Both the position numbers and the translations under genes were made by a program. DNA of 64,000 nucleotides, taken from contig QUOL01000004.1 in NCBI GenBank assembly GCA_009761415.1, positions 496,001 to 560,000 of the forward strand, read 5' to 3'. Source of the DNA: Sarcomyxa edulis (lineage: Eukaryota; Basidiomycota; Agaricomycetes; Agaricales; Mycenaceae). Position 1 is the stretch's first letter. Every line of letters starts with the position of its first letter. Under the pieces are notes generated by a model. The model was not told the DNA's origin. It saw only the letters and a program-made list of their open reading frames with translations, and made no database searches. Of the stretch, positions 23,463 to 34,385 are shown piece by piece.

Positions 23463-26166
23463 CTAATGACGAGACTTCTTCGACTGATCTATATGTTTCC
23501 TCAACTTCTGCTGCTTCTCCCTCAACGACGCCTTTTTCTTCCCCCTCACAGCTCCACTGCTCAATATCATCATGATGGGCTTGTTCCTCGCCTTCTCCCT
23601 GTTAGTAGAACTACTCGCCACATCCTTGTTCTTCTTCCCCTTGTGCGAACCGAACTTCTCGCGTCCCTCGCGACCTTTGGCGATTGAGGCCATACGGTCA
23701 GCGTAATCTTGTTTCGCCTTCTTTCGTGGTCCGAGGATGTCGTTTTCGGATATGAATGTATCTTCTGGGGCACCGGATTGGAGGAGGGTCTTTTTGTTGG
23801 CCTCGAGAGCGGCGAGTTTTCTTTTGGCTTTCGAGCCTCCACCTGTCTCGACTGCTTTTGTAGCGGCTTGGATGCGCAGGTCGTTGAGCAGTGCGAAATC
23901 TGCCGGTGTGAGGATCTTTTGTGATGGTTAGTATATCATCACCGACATATGAGAAGGACAAACGTACTTTGGTGGTAGCAAGCGTCGATATACGAGTTGC
24001 GGGATCTGCCTCTGGTTTCTCTTCAGAAGTTTCTTCGGGATTCTCGTCCTTCTTAGCATTGGCTTTGTCGTTTTCATCATCGCTGTCGCTGATGTTGAGA
24101 TCGTCGTTGTCGTCGTCCACGTTGATCCACCCTTCATCATCCGAGGAGTCAGAGTCTGACTCGACGTCCCAGCCATTCCATGCAGCTTCATCATCTTCCT
24201 CCTCGTCTACATCGCCCATGACCACGTTGTCCTCTTCACGTAGCTTCTGGAGATGATCTTCGAGTAACTATACACGAATAAAGTCAACACTGGTTTCGCC
24301 ACGAGTAACACGAATATAAACGTACCGAAAGACCCTCAATATCAACAGCAGCATCTGCGCTATGACCGAAAGCCAAAGGTTGTGTGCCGCCTGCCAAACC
24401 CATACTAGCGTCTTTACCCTACATTCCAAAAAAGAGCATCAGCACAAAGTTCCTAAGAACCAACGAAAAACAACTTACCCGCTCTCTCCTCTTCAACATC
24501 CCAGGATTGACATCACGATAGAGCTGAAGCAACCCACGCGCAGCAGCCGTCACAGCTTTATCTCTACTCTTCCTATACTCAATCAAGTCACCCAACAACG
24601 CTTCATCCATAGACCAAGGCTGACGTCTGCAAACCTCTCTGATGGCGTTCAACCCAGCCGCGATAACTTCACCACCTACACCGGGATGCACGAACTCGTG
24701 AGCTAGTTTCTGAATAACGGGGGTAACGGCGTCTGGTGGCGTGAGGTCGTGAACGCTCTGAGCGAGTGCGACGAGGATGGCGGGAACACGGAGTTGGTGG
24801 TAGGCGAGGTATTTGATGATGTACGTGTAGAAACCTAGAACACAGAGTTTGTGGGCGCCCATTACTCGGGAGAGGAGTTGCATGAGGAGAATTTTGTGGT
24901 CGAGGGAGAAGCGTTTGTCGTAGTGGTTGAGGACATCGTATAGTTTTTCACCGAATGTTTGGGGATCGTTGAGGAGTTGGAGGGCTGGGAAGTTGGCTGC
25001 TGTTTCGACTTTGTTGTAGCGTTTCTGAATTCAAACGATTGAGCTCAAGGAGGAATCGGTCAGAGAGATGCAGTCGTACCTTTTTGGCAGAGTTCAACTT
25101 CTTTTGGAGCTTCTTATCACCACTTCGCGTCTTCTTGTTGATTTCTCGTCGATGATGGAGAGCTCTGATATTGGGGGACTAGGGAAATAATTGAGTGAGA
25201 TAGTCAAGAACCCAGATAGAGAGTGTAAACAAACATCCTCCTCCTCATCGTCACTATCTTCTTTTTCCTCGTCACTGCCAAGGAAGAAATGGATGGACGC
25301 GCTTTGTACTTTTGATACGGGGTGGAAACACCCCAGTGCGATGATGGATACCGGCTTTGCATCCGTCCTGGTAGTTTCATTAAACCACATACTTGATGAG
25401 ATTATGACCAGAGACGTACCATATGCCTTTCCTCCACAATTCTTTAGTAAGAATGACAGCCCACATGGCTTCTTCACCGTTGGTTGCCGTACGATCAGTC
25501 GCAGGTCCAGCATTGGATCTCGCTTTCCCCTTGTCACCGACGACTTCACCTTCCATTCCACGTTCTACCATCCCGAAAAGCATGGCTTGTACAGCACGAT
25601 TGAGCTTGTGGTTCTTCGTCCGCAAGTTTGCTGTACGAATATCGGAGAGAATTGTTTTGCGAATGAATGCTCGTAGGGTCGACGAAGTCGTTCGGGGAAG
25701 AAGAGGGAATAGACATTTGAGGAGCCTATACGAAGTTTAGACGGTACTATCAATAGAGGACGCAGATAACTTACTCAATTGACGTGATAACGTCCTTGTT
25801 CCGCAACATTACCAAGTTCTGAACAAGCGTTTTTCGCGTGTCTGGAGAGAGTGTGCCATAATTCTCGAGGAGAAGCGTGGACAAGTGTGTTGGGAAGTCG
25901 GCAGTCTCTTTCGGATAGCATGTTGCTACCTGAGACGAAAGTTAGTCAGTGATAATACCATGGGACATAGCACGCACTTGTGATATGAACGAGACAAGTT
26001 CCCTGAAATGGTGTGCTTGTTCATCGGGATTAATGGTGAATATTTGACGAATACTGTTGTAGTGATTCCACTGCTGGAGAAACTCTTCTTTATATGCAGC
26101 TGGGTCTCTCTTTATGAGATTCTGCAGCTGAGGCAAGTTGGATGTGAGGAGAACACCACGACCCAT
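23463..26166 (-). CDS. SDA1: SDA1 family ribosome-biogenesis protein
   Basis: Sda1 is a nucleolar factor needed for 60S subunit maturation and export and for passage through Start. The N-terminus [20 protein letters not shown] continues [20 protein letters not shown] and [20 protein letters not shown]. Next comes [20 protein letters not shown]. The middle is broken by several introns. A conserved block reads [20 protein letters not shown] and then [20 protein letters not shown]. After it come an acidic domain ([20 protein letters not shown]), [14 protein letters not shown] and a basic tail ending [15 protein letters not shown]. The acidic-then-basic arrangement is typical of the family. Start 26166 is 222 bases from a divergent coiled-coil gene; stop 23463 faces the kinase-like gene tail to tail. 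Confidence 0.92.
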
Positions 26167-26388
26167 GATGAAGATGACTTGGAGATGTTCTTGGAAAAAT
26201 AAAGTCGAAATCTCCAAGCAGAAGCCTTTGCCACACAAGCCAAGACAGAAATGTCCCGATTAGGCGACATCCCGATTTAGCATGTCGATCAAATTTCGAT
26301 GTCGACGGCTGTCTTTCTTTGACGGTGATCGTCAGCCACACTCTACATATATATTCGAGTCTGGCACGATGTATCTCTTGCTGTCACC

Positions 26389-28416
26389 ATGCGCTTCTTC
26401 AACTTTCTCCATCGACGGTCGAAATCCGACCCAACATTGGGGTCCAAGGCCCCCACTGTCGCCAACGAGAAACCACCCAAGCCGCGTTCTCATTCCCTTG
26501 GACGGTTTAGCTTCCCTAGTCTTGGTCCAAGCGACATATTCAAGACCGCTGTGCCTGCCAATGTACCCAGCACATTCTTTTATCCTGTTCCATTGGATCC
26601 CAAGACCGACTCTCCCCACCCTGCCGTCCTCGCTGCCAATTTTCGAATCATGGAACTCGAGGCAGAGAACAACAACTTACGAGCCTCCGCTAGGACATGG
26701 TCAGCCGACTTTGCTACCCTCAAAGCCGAACTCAAGAATGCTCGAGGCGACCTTTACGCGGAACTTCACAAGGACGTTCATCATAGACGACAGATGAAGA
26801 TAGACGAGGAGGAAATCGAGAGACTGGACGAGAAGTTACTCCAGTATGAACGTTTCCTTGGACTTATGATTAACCTCGGGCTACATCACGGTGTCCTCGG
26901 GAAGGCTCACGTTGCTCTTCGCGCGGGTCAAGACGCTGACGAGGCTCTGGTGGACGCGATCAAAGAGGCAGCCGCCGTACCCGGGAGCGCATGGTCAGGG
27001 CTTATTCCTGCAGTCGTTGGACTTCGCACCCAGGACGAGTATCTCTCTGCTTTGAGCATCACTCTTCAAACCAGGAAAGAACTCCGGGAATGCAAGAAGA
27101 TCGCGAAGTTCTGGAAACGCACAGCCAAGGAGGATACCAAGAATACAGATACGGTCACTCCTTCTACATCCAATATTTCGTCTATCCACGAAGCTCTCTC
27201 TCCGGAACGCCAAAGTGCAGTTGACGCCTTGCTAGCCTATCGTCACGAATCTTGGAAACAAACGGAGGACGAGTTCTTCCCCACTGCCCCCCCTGTTGTA
27301 CCGACGATCAACTATCCCTCCGGACATATCGATCACGTTCTAGATCCGATCATTGAAGAAACCCTTTCCGAGTCTAATCTAGCTGCCTTGGCGTCCTCCA
27401 CATCCCTATCGTCATTCTCTCTTTCGTACCTCCAGAATACGAGTATGCAATCGTTGCCACCTCTTGCGAGCGAGTCGTTCAAACAGGAACTTGTGACACA
27501 AGCATCCAGCGAGCGTCTTTTCAAGCGGACCAGCCCCATCAAAGAAACCAAATCAAGAATCGCCCTCGCACCCGTCGATACTAATATCGCTACCGTCAAG
27601 TCGTCGGATTCTCTTTCGAGGCAGTCCCCCGCGTCGAAAAAGGCTTCTGGTAACAGTAGTCTCGGAAAGAAGAAACAAACGTCCGTACCAAGTCCACAAA
27701 AAGCCGAGCCTGTTGAGGTACGTTTCCTTCATATATCTTGTCATTGTCTTTCTCCAGCGATCACTTTGCAGGTCATTGTTGCTCGGAATACGTCCTCGAA
27801 CCGTCGCAAAGCAGGACCTTCTCAAACAATTGTAGCCACACCGTCTACCCCCACGAAGACTCCTACTAAGACAGACAAGCCTATTAAAAAGCCCTCTCCG
27901 ACACCTAATCCTGGCCTTTCGTCGAACTGTACTCCCAGTGAAGCAGATCTCAAACTGAATCTACGTCTATTACATGCTCTGGATAGAAGTGTTGACGAAA
28001 CTCCTGCCGCCAGTTCCTCGGACGCCAAGGTCAAGGATTCTAATGAAGATTGGAGCGTGATGGAAGACCAAGAACTAGACTTGGACCTCTCATTTGTAGT
28101 AGCCGCAGATGCTGACGCTGCGCCCACTCCCCCCGCGACGCCTCCCTCTGCACCCACGGAGACCGATACACCGAAGGCCAAGTCGCGACTTCCAATGATC
28201 AAAAAGCATCTACGCCGGCTCTCCTTCCAAAAAACACCGACCGAACTCAAACCTGTTACTCCTTTGGTCGTGAACAAGAAAAACCCTCGACCATCAGTCC
28301 CGGCATCGCCTAGTCCGACACGTCTTCCAACACCTGCAGCTAAAGGAGCGCTGAGAGCCACTTTCGCAAGTTCTGGAAAGAAAGTTGCGAAACGGATGAG
28401 CAAAAGCGCGATGTAG
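26389..28416 (+). CDS. Unrecognised protein with central coiled coil
   Basis: A long frame of about 675 residues that I do not recognise. The basic N-terminus (MRFFNFLHRRSKSDPTLGSK, then KPRSHSLGRFSFPSLG) is Ser/Pro-rich. Residues about 85-165 form a coiled coil (FRIMELEAENNNLRASARTW through EEEIERLDEKLLQYERF). A globular segment to about 290 follows, then Ser/Thr/Pro-rich disordered sequence with repeated TPTKT-like runs and a basic end (KKVAKRMSKSAM). A 54-base stretch at 27718-27771 has good gt..ag ends and pyrimidine tract. Because its length is a multiple of three, removing or keeping it preserves the frame. A cytoskeletal or polarity role is possible, but nothing specific shows it. Confidence 0.8.
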   Translation: MRFFNFLHRRSKSDPTLGSKAPTVANEKPPKPRSHSLGRFSFPSLGPSDIFKTAVPANVPSTFFYPVPLDPKTDSPHPAVLAANFRIMELEAENNNLRASARTWSADFATLKAELKNARGDLYAELHKDVHHRRQMKIDEEEIERLDEKLLQYERFLGLMINLGLHHGVLGKAHVALRAGQDADEALVDAIKEAAAVPGSAWSGLIPAVVGLRTQDEYLSALSITLQTRKELRECKKIAKFWKRTAKEDTKNTDTVTPSTSNISSIHEALSPERQSAVDALLAYRHESWKQTEDEFFPTAPPVVPTINYPSGHIDHVLDPIIEETLSESNLAALASSTSLSSFSLSYLQNTSMQSLPPLASESFKQELVTQASSERLFKRTSPIKETKSRIALAPVDTNIATVKSSDSLSRQSPASKKASGNSSLGKKKQTSVPSPQKAEPVEVRFLHISCHCLSPAITLQVIVARNTSSNRRKAGPSQTIVATPSTPTKTPTKTDKPIKKPSPTPNPGLSSNCTPSEADLKLNLRLLHALDRSVDETPAASSSDAKVKDSNEDWSVMEDQELDLDLSFVVAADADAAPTPPATPPSAPTETDTPKAKSRLPMIKKHLRRLSFQKTPTELKPVTPLVVNKKNPRPSVPASPSPTRLPTPAAKGALRATFASSGKKVAKRMSKSAM

Positions 28417-28612
28417 AGTCATGCTATCAAATGTAATCGAATGTGTACAAATGTAACTCTTACTTTCTGATCTGATGGAAAACATTAGTCAATTGATACT
28501 AGATATGCGAGAGGGAAAGAGTGTTTATTGCGTAGATGGATAGCGGACGAAGCGAGGTATATGGTTGTACAGAAAATAGGGGGGAGAGAGTTCCTGGATG
28601 CTTCTTCAACGG

Positions 28613-29597
28613 TCACCATGATGCTTCATAGGTTCCCCACGATGACTCTTCGGCACCCCATGATTCATCGGTAGCCGCTGGTGTGCTCTCTTCTGTTGGA
28701 GGAGCTTCAACGACCTCCGCAATTGGTTTTGCGACAGATTCTGCAGGCCGTTCGGGAGCGGGAGACTTCTCGGGAGATTTCTCTTTGCGACCCTCGTATG
28801 AACCAGCAGGGGCTGCGCCCCTGCCTCGGCCCCTACCTCTTCCTCTAGGTGCACCCCCTCGTGGTCCTCCTCGTCCATTGGTACCATTAGAACCATTGGA
28901 ACCATGATCGTTTGATAGTGCTGACCAAAGGTCGACAGCACCATCTTTGGGAGCGGGGACAGAGTCAGAGGAAGTGGCAGCATCTTGCGCGGGTTTCCTG
29001 GGAGGGTGCTTCCAGTCCGATGTTGACTTCCCAGAGTCCCATTCACGGCTCTGAAGCTTGGCCATCTTTCTCTGCGCATTCTGCTCGCGAGTACGATCGA
29101 CGTGTTCTTGCACTTTACGGGTCTGAGCCAGCTTGACCCGATCAGATTCTTGTGTTTTCTTGAACGCATCTTCGTCTGCTTTCACGTCCTGGATGTAAGG
29201 TATGAGATTGAAAGGACTATAGTGGGATGAAATCAATAGGTTCACACCAATCTTCTCTGTTTAATCTTCTCGTTCTGTTCTTTCATACGTGCGATACGTT
29301 CTGAGAGGGCTTCTTCGCTAAGTTTATCCTTGATTGAGAAACATGAGTGACTAGTTGAGGCAGTAAGATGGAAATGCGTACTCTCTGCTGACCTCCAGTC
29401 TTGACGCGTTCTGGATTGACGTATGGCTTCTTCTTCTCCTTGGGTTCGGCATCGTGACTCTGGCTAGTGGTCTCAGTTTTGGAGTCTGTTTCGGTTGGTT
29501 GTTCCACAGGTTGTTCGTCTGTAGTATGTTCGACTGGTGGCTCAGCGGGTGTTGTGTGCTGGTCAAAGTCGAGACCTAGTGAGTTTGTTTCTGGCAT
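28613..29597 (-). CDS. RGG-rich conserved fungal protein
   Basis: The protein starts MPETNSLGLDFDQHTTPAEP (start 29597) with an acidic, disordered N-terminus, then KKPYVNPERVKTGGQQR. A charged helix is spread over short exons: DKLSEEALSERIARMKEQNE, VKADEDAFKKTQESDRVKLA, VQEHVDRTREQNAQRKMAKL and REWDSGKSTSDW. The C-terminal third has an RGG box (RGGPRGGAPRGRGRGRGRGA) and ends in WG repeats (ESWGAEESSWGTYEASW). RGG boxes bind RNA and are methylated by PRMT1/Hmt1, so an RNA- or ribosome-associated role is likely but not shown. I know no gene name. It is divergent from PGK, with 185 bases between the two starts. Confidence 0.83.
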
Positions 29598-29782
29598 AGT
29601 CGAACGTTGGTTGAAGCTAAGAGCAGGAGGTGTGTCCACGATGGTCTAGCCCTCGTGGATGTATGTTTTTTGGTTTTGGGACGGATGATGTCGACACGAT
29701 CGATGGCCGAGACCGGCGATTTCCAAAAAATTCAAATAAATAGCAGAGCAAATCGATCTTTCCCTCCTCATATACCACCATC
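29598..29782. promoter_or_regulatory. Divergent promoter, RGG protein / PGK
   Basis: 185 bases lie between outward-facing starts. The PGK side ends in a pyrimidine-rich leader (tctttccctcctcatata before the ATG), which is common in highly expressed fungal genes. An AT-rich patch (aaaaaattcaaataaatag) lies about 60 bases upstream of the ATG and could serve as the core promoter. Confidence 0.4.
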
Positions 29783-31407
29783 ATGTCTCTCTCCAATAAA
29801 CTATCCATCACCGACCTAGAACTCAAGGGCAAACGCGTCCTCATCCGTGTCGACTTCAACGTCCCACAACAGGATGGTAAAATCACTAACCCCGCTGTAA
29901 TTACTCCTATCCATTTGATATCACCTAGTTATACTGATCTAGTTTACAGCGTATCGTTGCTGCATTACCCACCATTAAATACGCACTCGAGAATGGTATG
30001 ACCCCTAATCAATCACGAAAGCCACTCGGATTCTAAGCTTGTTATAGGCGCAGCATCTGTTATCCTGATGTCCCATCTCGGACGTCCCGATGGAAAGGTC
30101 GTCGCCAAATACTCCCTGAAACCCGTCGCCGCTGAACTCGAGGGTCTCATCGGAAAGCCCGTCACGTTCCTCAACGACTGTGTCGGCCCCGATGTCGAAA
30201 AAGCAGTCAACTCCGCTGCCCCTGGATCCGTCATTCTCCTCGAGAACTTGCGTTTCCACATCGAAGAGGAGGGTTCCGTCAAGAACAAGGACGGATCCAA
30301 GACCAAGGCTGATCCTGCAGCTGTCGCTGCTTTCCGTGAGAGCCTCACCAAGCTCGGTGATGTCTACGTCAACGATGCTTTCGGTACTGCCCACCGTGCT
30401 CACTCCAGTATGGTCGGTGTGAAGCTCTCCCAGAGAGCTTCCGGTTTCCTCGTCAAGAAGGAGCTTGAGTTCTTTGCAAAGGCTCTTGAGACCCCCGACA
30501 GGCCATTCTTGGCCATCCTCGGTGGTGCCAAGGTCTCTGACAAAATCCAATTAATTGACAACATGTTGGACAAGGTGAATTTCATTGCATGCCAGCTATC
30601 TGCCTTGTATTAATTTTGTTTTTCATGCAGGTCAACTCGCTGATCATCTGTGGAGGTATGGCTTTCACCTTCAAGAAGACTCTCGACAACGTTCCCGTAC
30701 GCCATTAAACCTGTTCATAGACGAACATCAGACTGACGTGTTTCCAGATTGGTGATTCGCTATTCGACGCTCCTGGAGCTGAGAAGGTTGCTGGACTCAT
30801 TGCCAAGGCAAAGAAGAACAACGTCAAGATCGTCTTCCCCGTTGACTATGTTATTGCCGACAAGTTCGACAAGAACGCAAAGGTTCGTAATCATATGATT
30901 TTAGCCGCCCTTTAGATCTAATTTTTCCTGCTCTCATTCAGACAGGAATTGCTACAGATGCACAGGGTATTCCTGACGGTTGGATGGGTCTCGACGCCGG
31001 TCCTCAGAGCCGAGAAATCTTCCGCAAGACTGTCCTAGAAGCAAAGACCATCCTCTGGAACGGGTGAGTATCTTATACGTTTCCATCACGCATTCAAGCT
31101 GATTGTCTTTGTAGTCCCCCGGGTGTCTTCGAGTTCCCAGCTTTCGCCGAGGGATCTACCGCCCTCCTCGAGGCCAACATTGAGGCTGCCAAGAACGGCT
31201 CTGTTGTCATCGTCGGTGGTGGTGACACAGCTACAGTTGTTGCCCAGCACAATGCTGAGAGCAAACTGAGCCACGTTAGCACTGGTGGAGGAGCCAGTCT
31301 TGAACTCCTCGAGGGCAAGGTGAGTATTCATTTTTCCCACCGCAAGACACCGTACTGATGGTTTTTCTCAGACGCTTCCTGGTGTCGCCGAGCTCAGCGA
31401 GAAATAA
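29783..31407 (+). CDS. PGK1: Phosphoglycerate kinase
   Basis: This glycolytic enzyme transfers phosphate from 1,3-bisphosphoglycerate to ADP in the cytosol. The start [20 protein letters not shown] leads into the signature RVDFNVPQ. Later blocks are [88 protein letters not shown], and the nucleotide-binding C-domain ([28 protein letters not shown]). It ends AELSEK at 31407. Seven or so short introns are present, the first at 29897-29949. All substrate-binding arginines in the visible motifs are intact. Wobble positions are strongly C-biased in the main exon, consistent with high expression. Confidence 0.98.
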
Positions 31408-31638
31408 ATGTTGTATGTATAATGGAAGTAAACGAAGCTGTAGCATTAGGTTGAAATCGAAATCATAGAAGTGTTCAAGTAGAAATGTTTTCTGTAATGT
31501 CACACGTATTCAGACGTACCGCGTACCATCAGCCTGTTGCAAACGTCAAAAGTCGTTCGCTTCGTTTCGACGCATATCAAAGTCAACATTTCGTTCCACA
31601 AGAGAACTTGAAGCTTTTAGCTTGAAGTCTACAAATCA

Positions 31639-34101
31639 ATGGCTCGAGGTCGTCGAGCTACGAAAAAGACTGCAGTAGCGGCAGCGGCAGTACCCAAATC
31701 GCCAGAACCTTCCCCATTATCGACCCGATCAAACACACCTGCTCCAGCAGAAATCCCTGAGACTGCTCCAGTGCACTCAGAAGATGATACATGCCCTGCC
31801 TGTAGCAATGACTCGACCCAAACTTTGAACAATATCGAGAAGGAAAACTGGATACGATGCGACACTTGCAAGACCTGGTATCATTGGAGATGCGCAGGAA
31901 ATGGCGACGATGTCGACACCATAGACAAATGGTACTTATAACTAGTTTTTCATTCTTTTTGATTTCCATAATCCCTCGAGCTTGAAGGTTTATTAATAAT
32001 TGGAACCTTGTCATTGTCAATAGGTTTTGCGAACAGTGTCTTAAGGCAAACCCTGCTCGTACAGTTACTTACAAAGCCCCCGCTCGTAAATCTTCTCGCA
32101 AACGCACACAACGGGACTATGCAAATCTCAATTCGGGTATTGGTTCAGATGTTGGTCGGTGGATGCGTATGTTGGAAGGCAAGGTGTTCAAGGCGGATAC
32201 CTTCCCCAGGATGAAGGGTAGTGAATTTACTCTGGAGTGGTTGGAGGAGGACGAGAATGCTATGATGGAACCGGTCGTTATTGAAAAGGCGGAAGGATTG
32301 GGCATGAAGATGCCTGGGGACGATTTCACCGTGGATGATGTCGCAGAACTCATCGGGGAGAATGCTCCCCTTGAAGTCATAGGTACGTTCATCCTTCCCG
32401 CCTCGACTCTCGCTCAGACTGCCAAATACGCCGCGTTTAGACGTCGCATCACAGTCTACAGCGCCAGGTTGGACGCTTGGAAAGTGGGCCGAATATTTTA
32501 ACCTCGAAGAATCTCAGCGAGACAAGATTTGGAACGTGATATCGTTGGAATGCAGTGGGACCGAGCTGGCGAACAAGATCCTGCCTCCGAGATTGGTACG
32601 GGAAGTGGACTGGGTAGAAAAGTTTTGGCCCGGTACGAGGAAGGGCAAAGGAAACCCGTACCCAAAAGTGCAGTTGTATTGTCTGATGGGTGTTGCTGGT
32701 GCATGGACGGTAGGAGAGCAAGTCAGATTCGCGTGACGTTAATACTCATTACACATGACAGGATTGGCACGTCGATTTTGCCGGTTCATCTGTGTATTAC
32801 CATATCCTGCACGGTGCAAAGGTGCGTAAATTCATCTAGGATACGTATTTGATTGTTGACTGAGACATATTCCAGGTATTCTACTTCATCCGTCCCACTC
32901 CTGCAAATTTGGCTGCGTATGAGAGATGGTCTGGCACTGACCTCCAGAATCATTCTTGGTTGGGAGATCTAGTCGACGAAGTCATCAAGGTTGAATTACA
33001 GCAAGGTAATACCATGATCATTCCAACGGGCTGGATACACGCTGTCGTGAGTACCAGACTTCTTGCAATTCTACCGGGAGTTTCTGATCTCTCCATAGTA
33101 TACGCCGAAAGACACGCTGGTCTTCGGTGGCAACTTTTTGCACTCGTATAATGTTGCAACGCGTATGTCCCCATACTTCGTTCTGCAGGGTCTCAGTTGA
33201 GAATTTATGTTTCGTAGAGCTCAAAATTCGACAAATCGAGAATTCCACAGGGGTACTGCCATTCTACACGCGCCCTAGTGTCTCTTATTAATAGGCTCTA
33301 TCTGTAGGTCCCGAAGAAATTTCGATTCCCACTATTCTCAAAGTATGTCCTATCCCGTTGGGTCAATCTAATCCAACGGCTGACGTTCCTGATATCAGGC
33401 TGTGTTGGTACACTGGCGAGAAATATCTACGGGACATGAAGAATCGAGAAGAGTTTTCACCGCGCGTGCTCGATTCCGTCGACGCGCTTGCCGAATTTTT
33501 GGTGTCGGAGGCACGTATTTTGGAGCGTGGTACAGACCACGCAAAGCGGGAAGCAAAAGAGCAAGTACCTCACGACAGGGTAAAGGACCCTTCAGCCGTG
33601 GCACGAGAATTACGATGGAGAGTGCGGATGGCTGCTGGTCATCTGAGTGAAGACGAGGATGCTGGTGTTTACAAGAAAGGCGGGATCGGCACGAAACGGA
33701 AGCGGGGCACTTCGACGGCCCCGGGCGACACGGTGAAATTCAGAAATTTCAAGCCAAGGCCATGGGATAAGGTAGTTGAGTCTCCTGCGGAAGCAGAAAA
33801 GAGAACAGCAAAAGCTGAGAAGCCAAGTCCGGACGGTTCCTGGAAAGACAAATGGACGGCTTGGAAGGAAGATGAGATGGATGTGGAGAGTAATGGGGAT
33901 GTGGTGAGCGTTGATCACCGAAGGAATATCATTATTAAAATTCGGAAAACGGCGAAGGGGTTGGAGAGACAGCGGGTTGAACGAGTAGTCGAGGAATGGG
34001 TATGGGGTGATTCTGAGACTTCGAATGGTGAGACCGGTTCGACTGAGGAGATGAAGCAGGAGTCAAGCCTTATGGACGTTGTGGATGGGGCTGGAGTGTA
34101 A
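31639..34101 (+). CDS. JHD1: PHD-finger / JmjC histone demethylase (Jhd1-like)
   Basis: This is a nuclear Fe(II)/2-oxoglutarate dioxygenase of the KDM2/Jhd1 type, whose family target is methylated H3K36. A PHD finger near residues 50-110 has [24 protein letters not shown] and, after an intron, WFCEQCLK, giving the Cys4-His-Cys3 pattern. JmjC follows: [20 protein letters not shown], then [20 protein letters not shown] with [23 protein letters not shown] supplies two iron ligands, and the third His is in FGGNFLHS after [13 protein letters not shown]. The C-terminal part is basic and disordered with little conservation. Start ATG 31639 gives a Lys/Arg-rich N-terminus ([17 protein letters not shown]). 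About six introns are present; the last long exon ends at 34101. Confidence 0.93.
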
Positions 34102-34385
34102 AGTAGATGATATACCCTTCTTGAAATATATATTCCAGTGGCATCTCTGAGTCCGAGATGAGCATTGGTGACCGACGGAACAGCGTTGCGACGTCGATGC
34201 CGTGGGAGCAATCATTCTGCACAAGACCTCTTGCCGCTGCCGTGCATCCTCATTCCACCATTCCCTTGCTTTCGTCCGTTCTTTTCAATTAATAGTATAC
34301 CTTTTTCAGTGAGTATTTCCATCTCAAACTAACTTCATCATCTCATAGATTTATATACACAGGTCTACCTTGCTTTCCTGATCTC

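Noticed and set aside
27822..28403. 193-codon open frame on the minus strand
   Set aside because: Exactly antisense to the coiled-coil gene; the plus strand has the start context and protein-like composition. Same reasoning applies to antisense frames at 10594-11088, 22348-22653 and 13494-13967.
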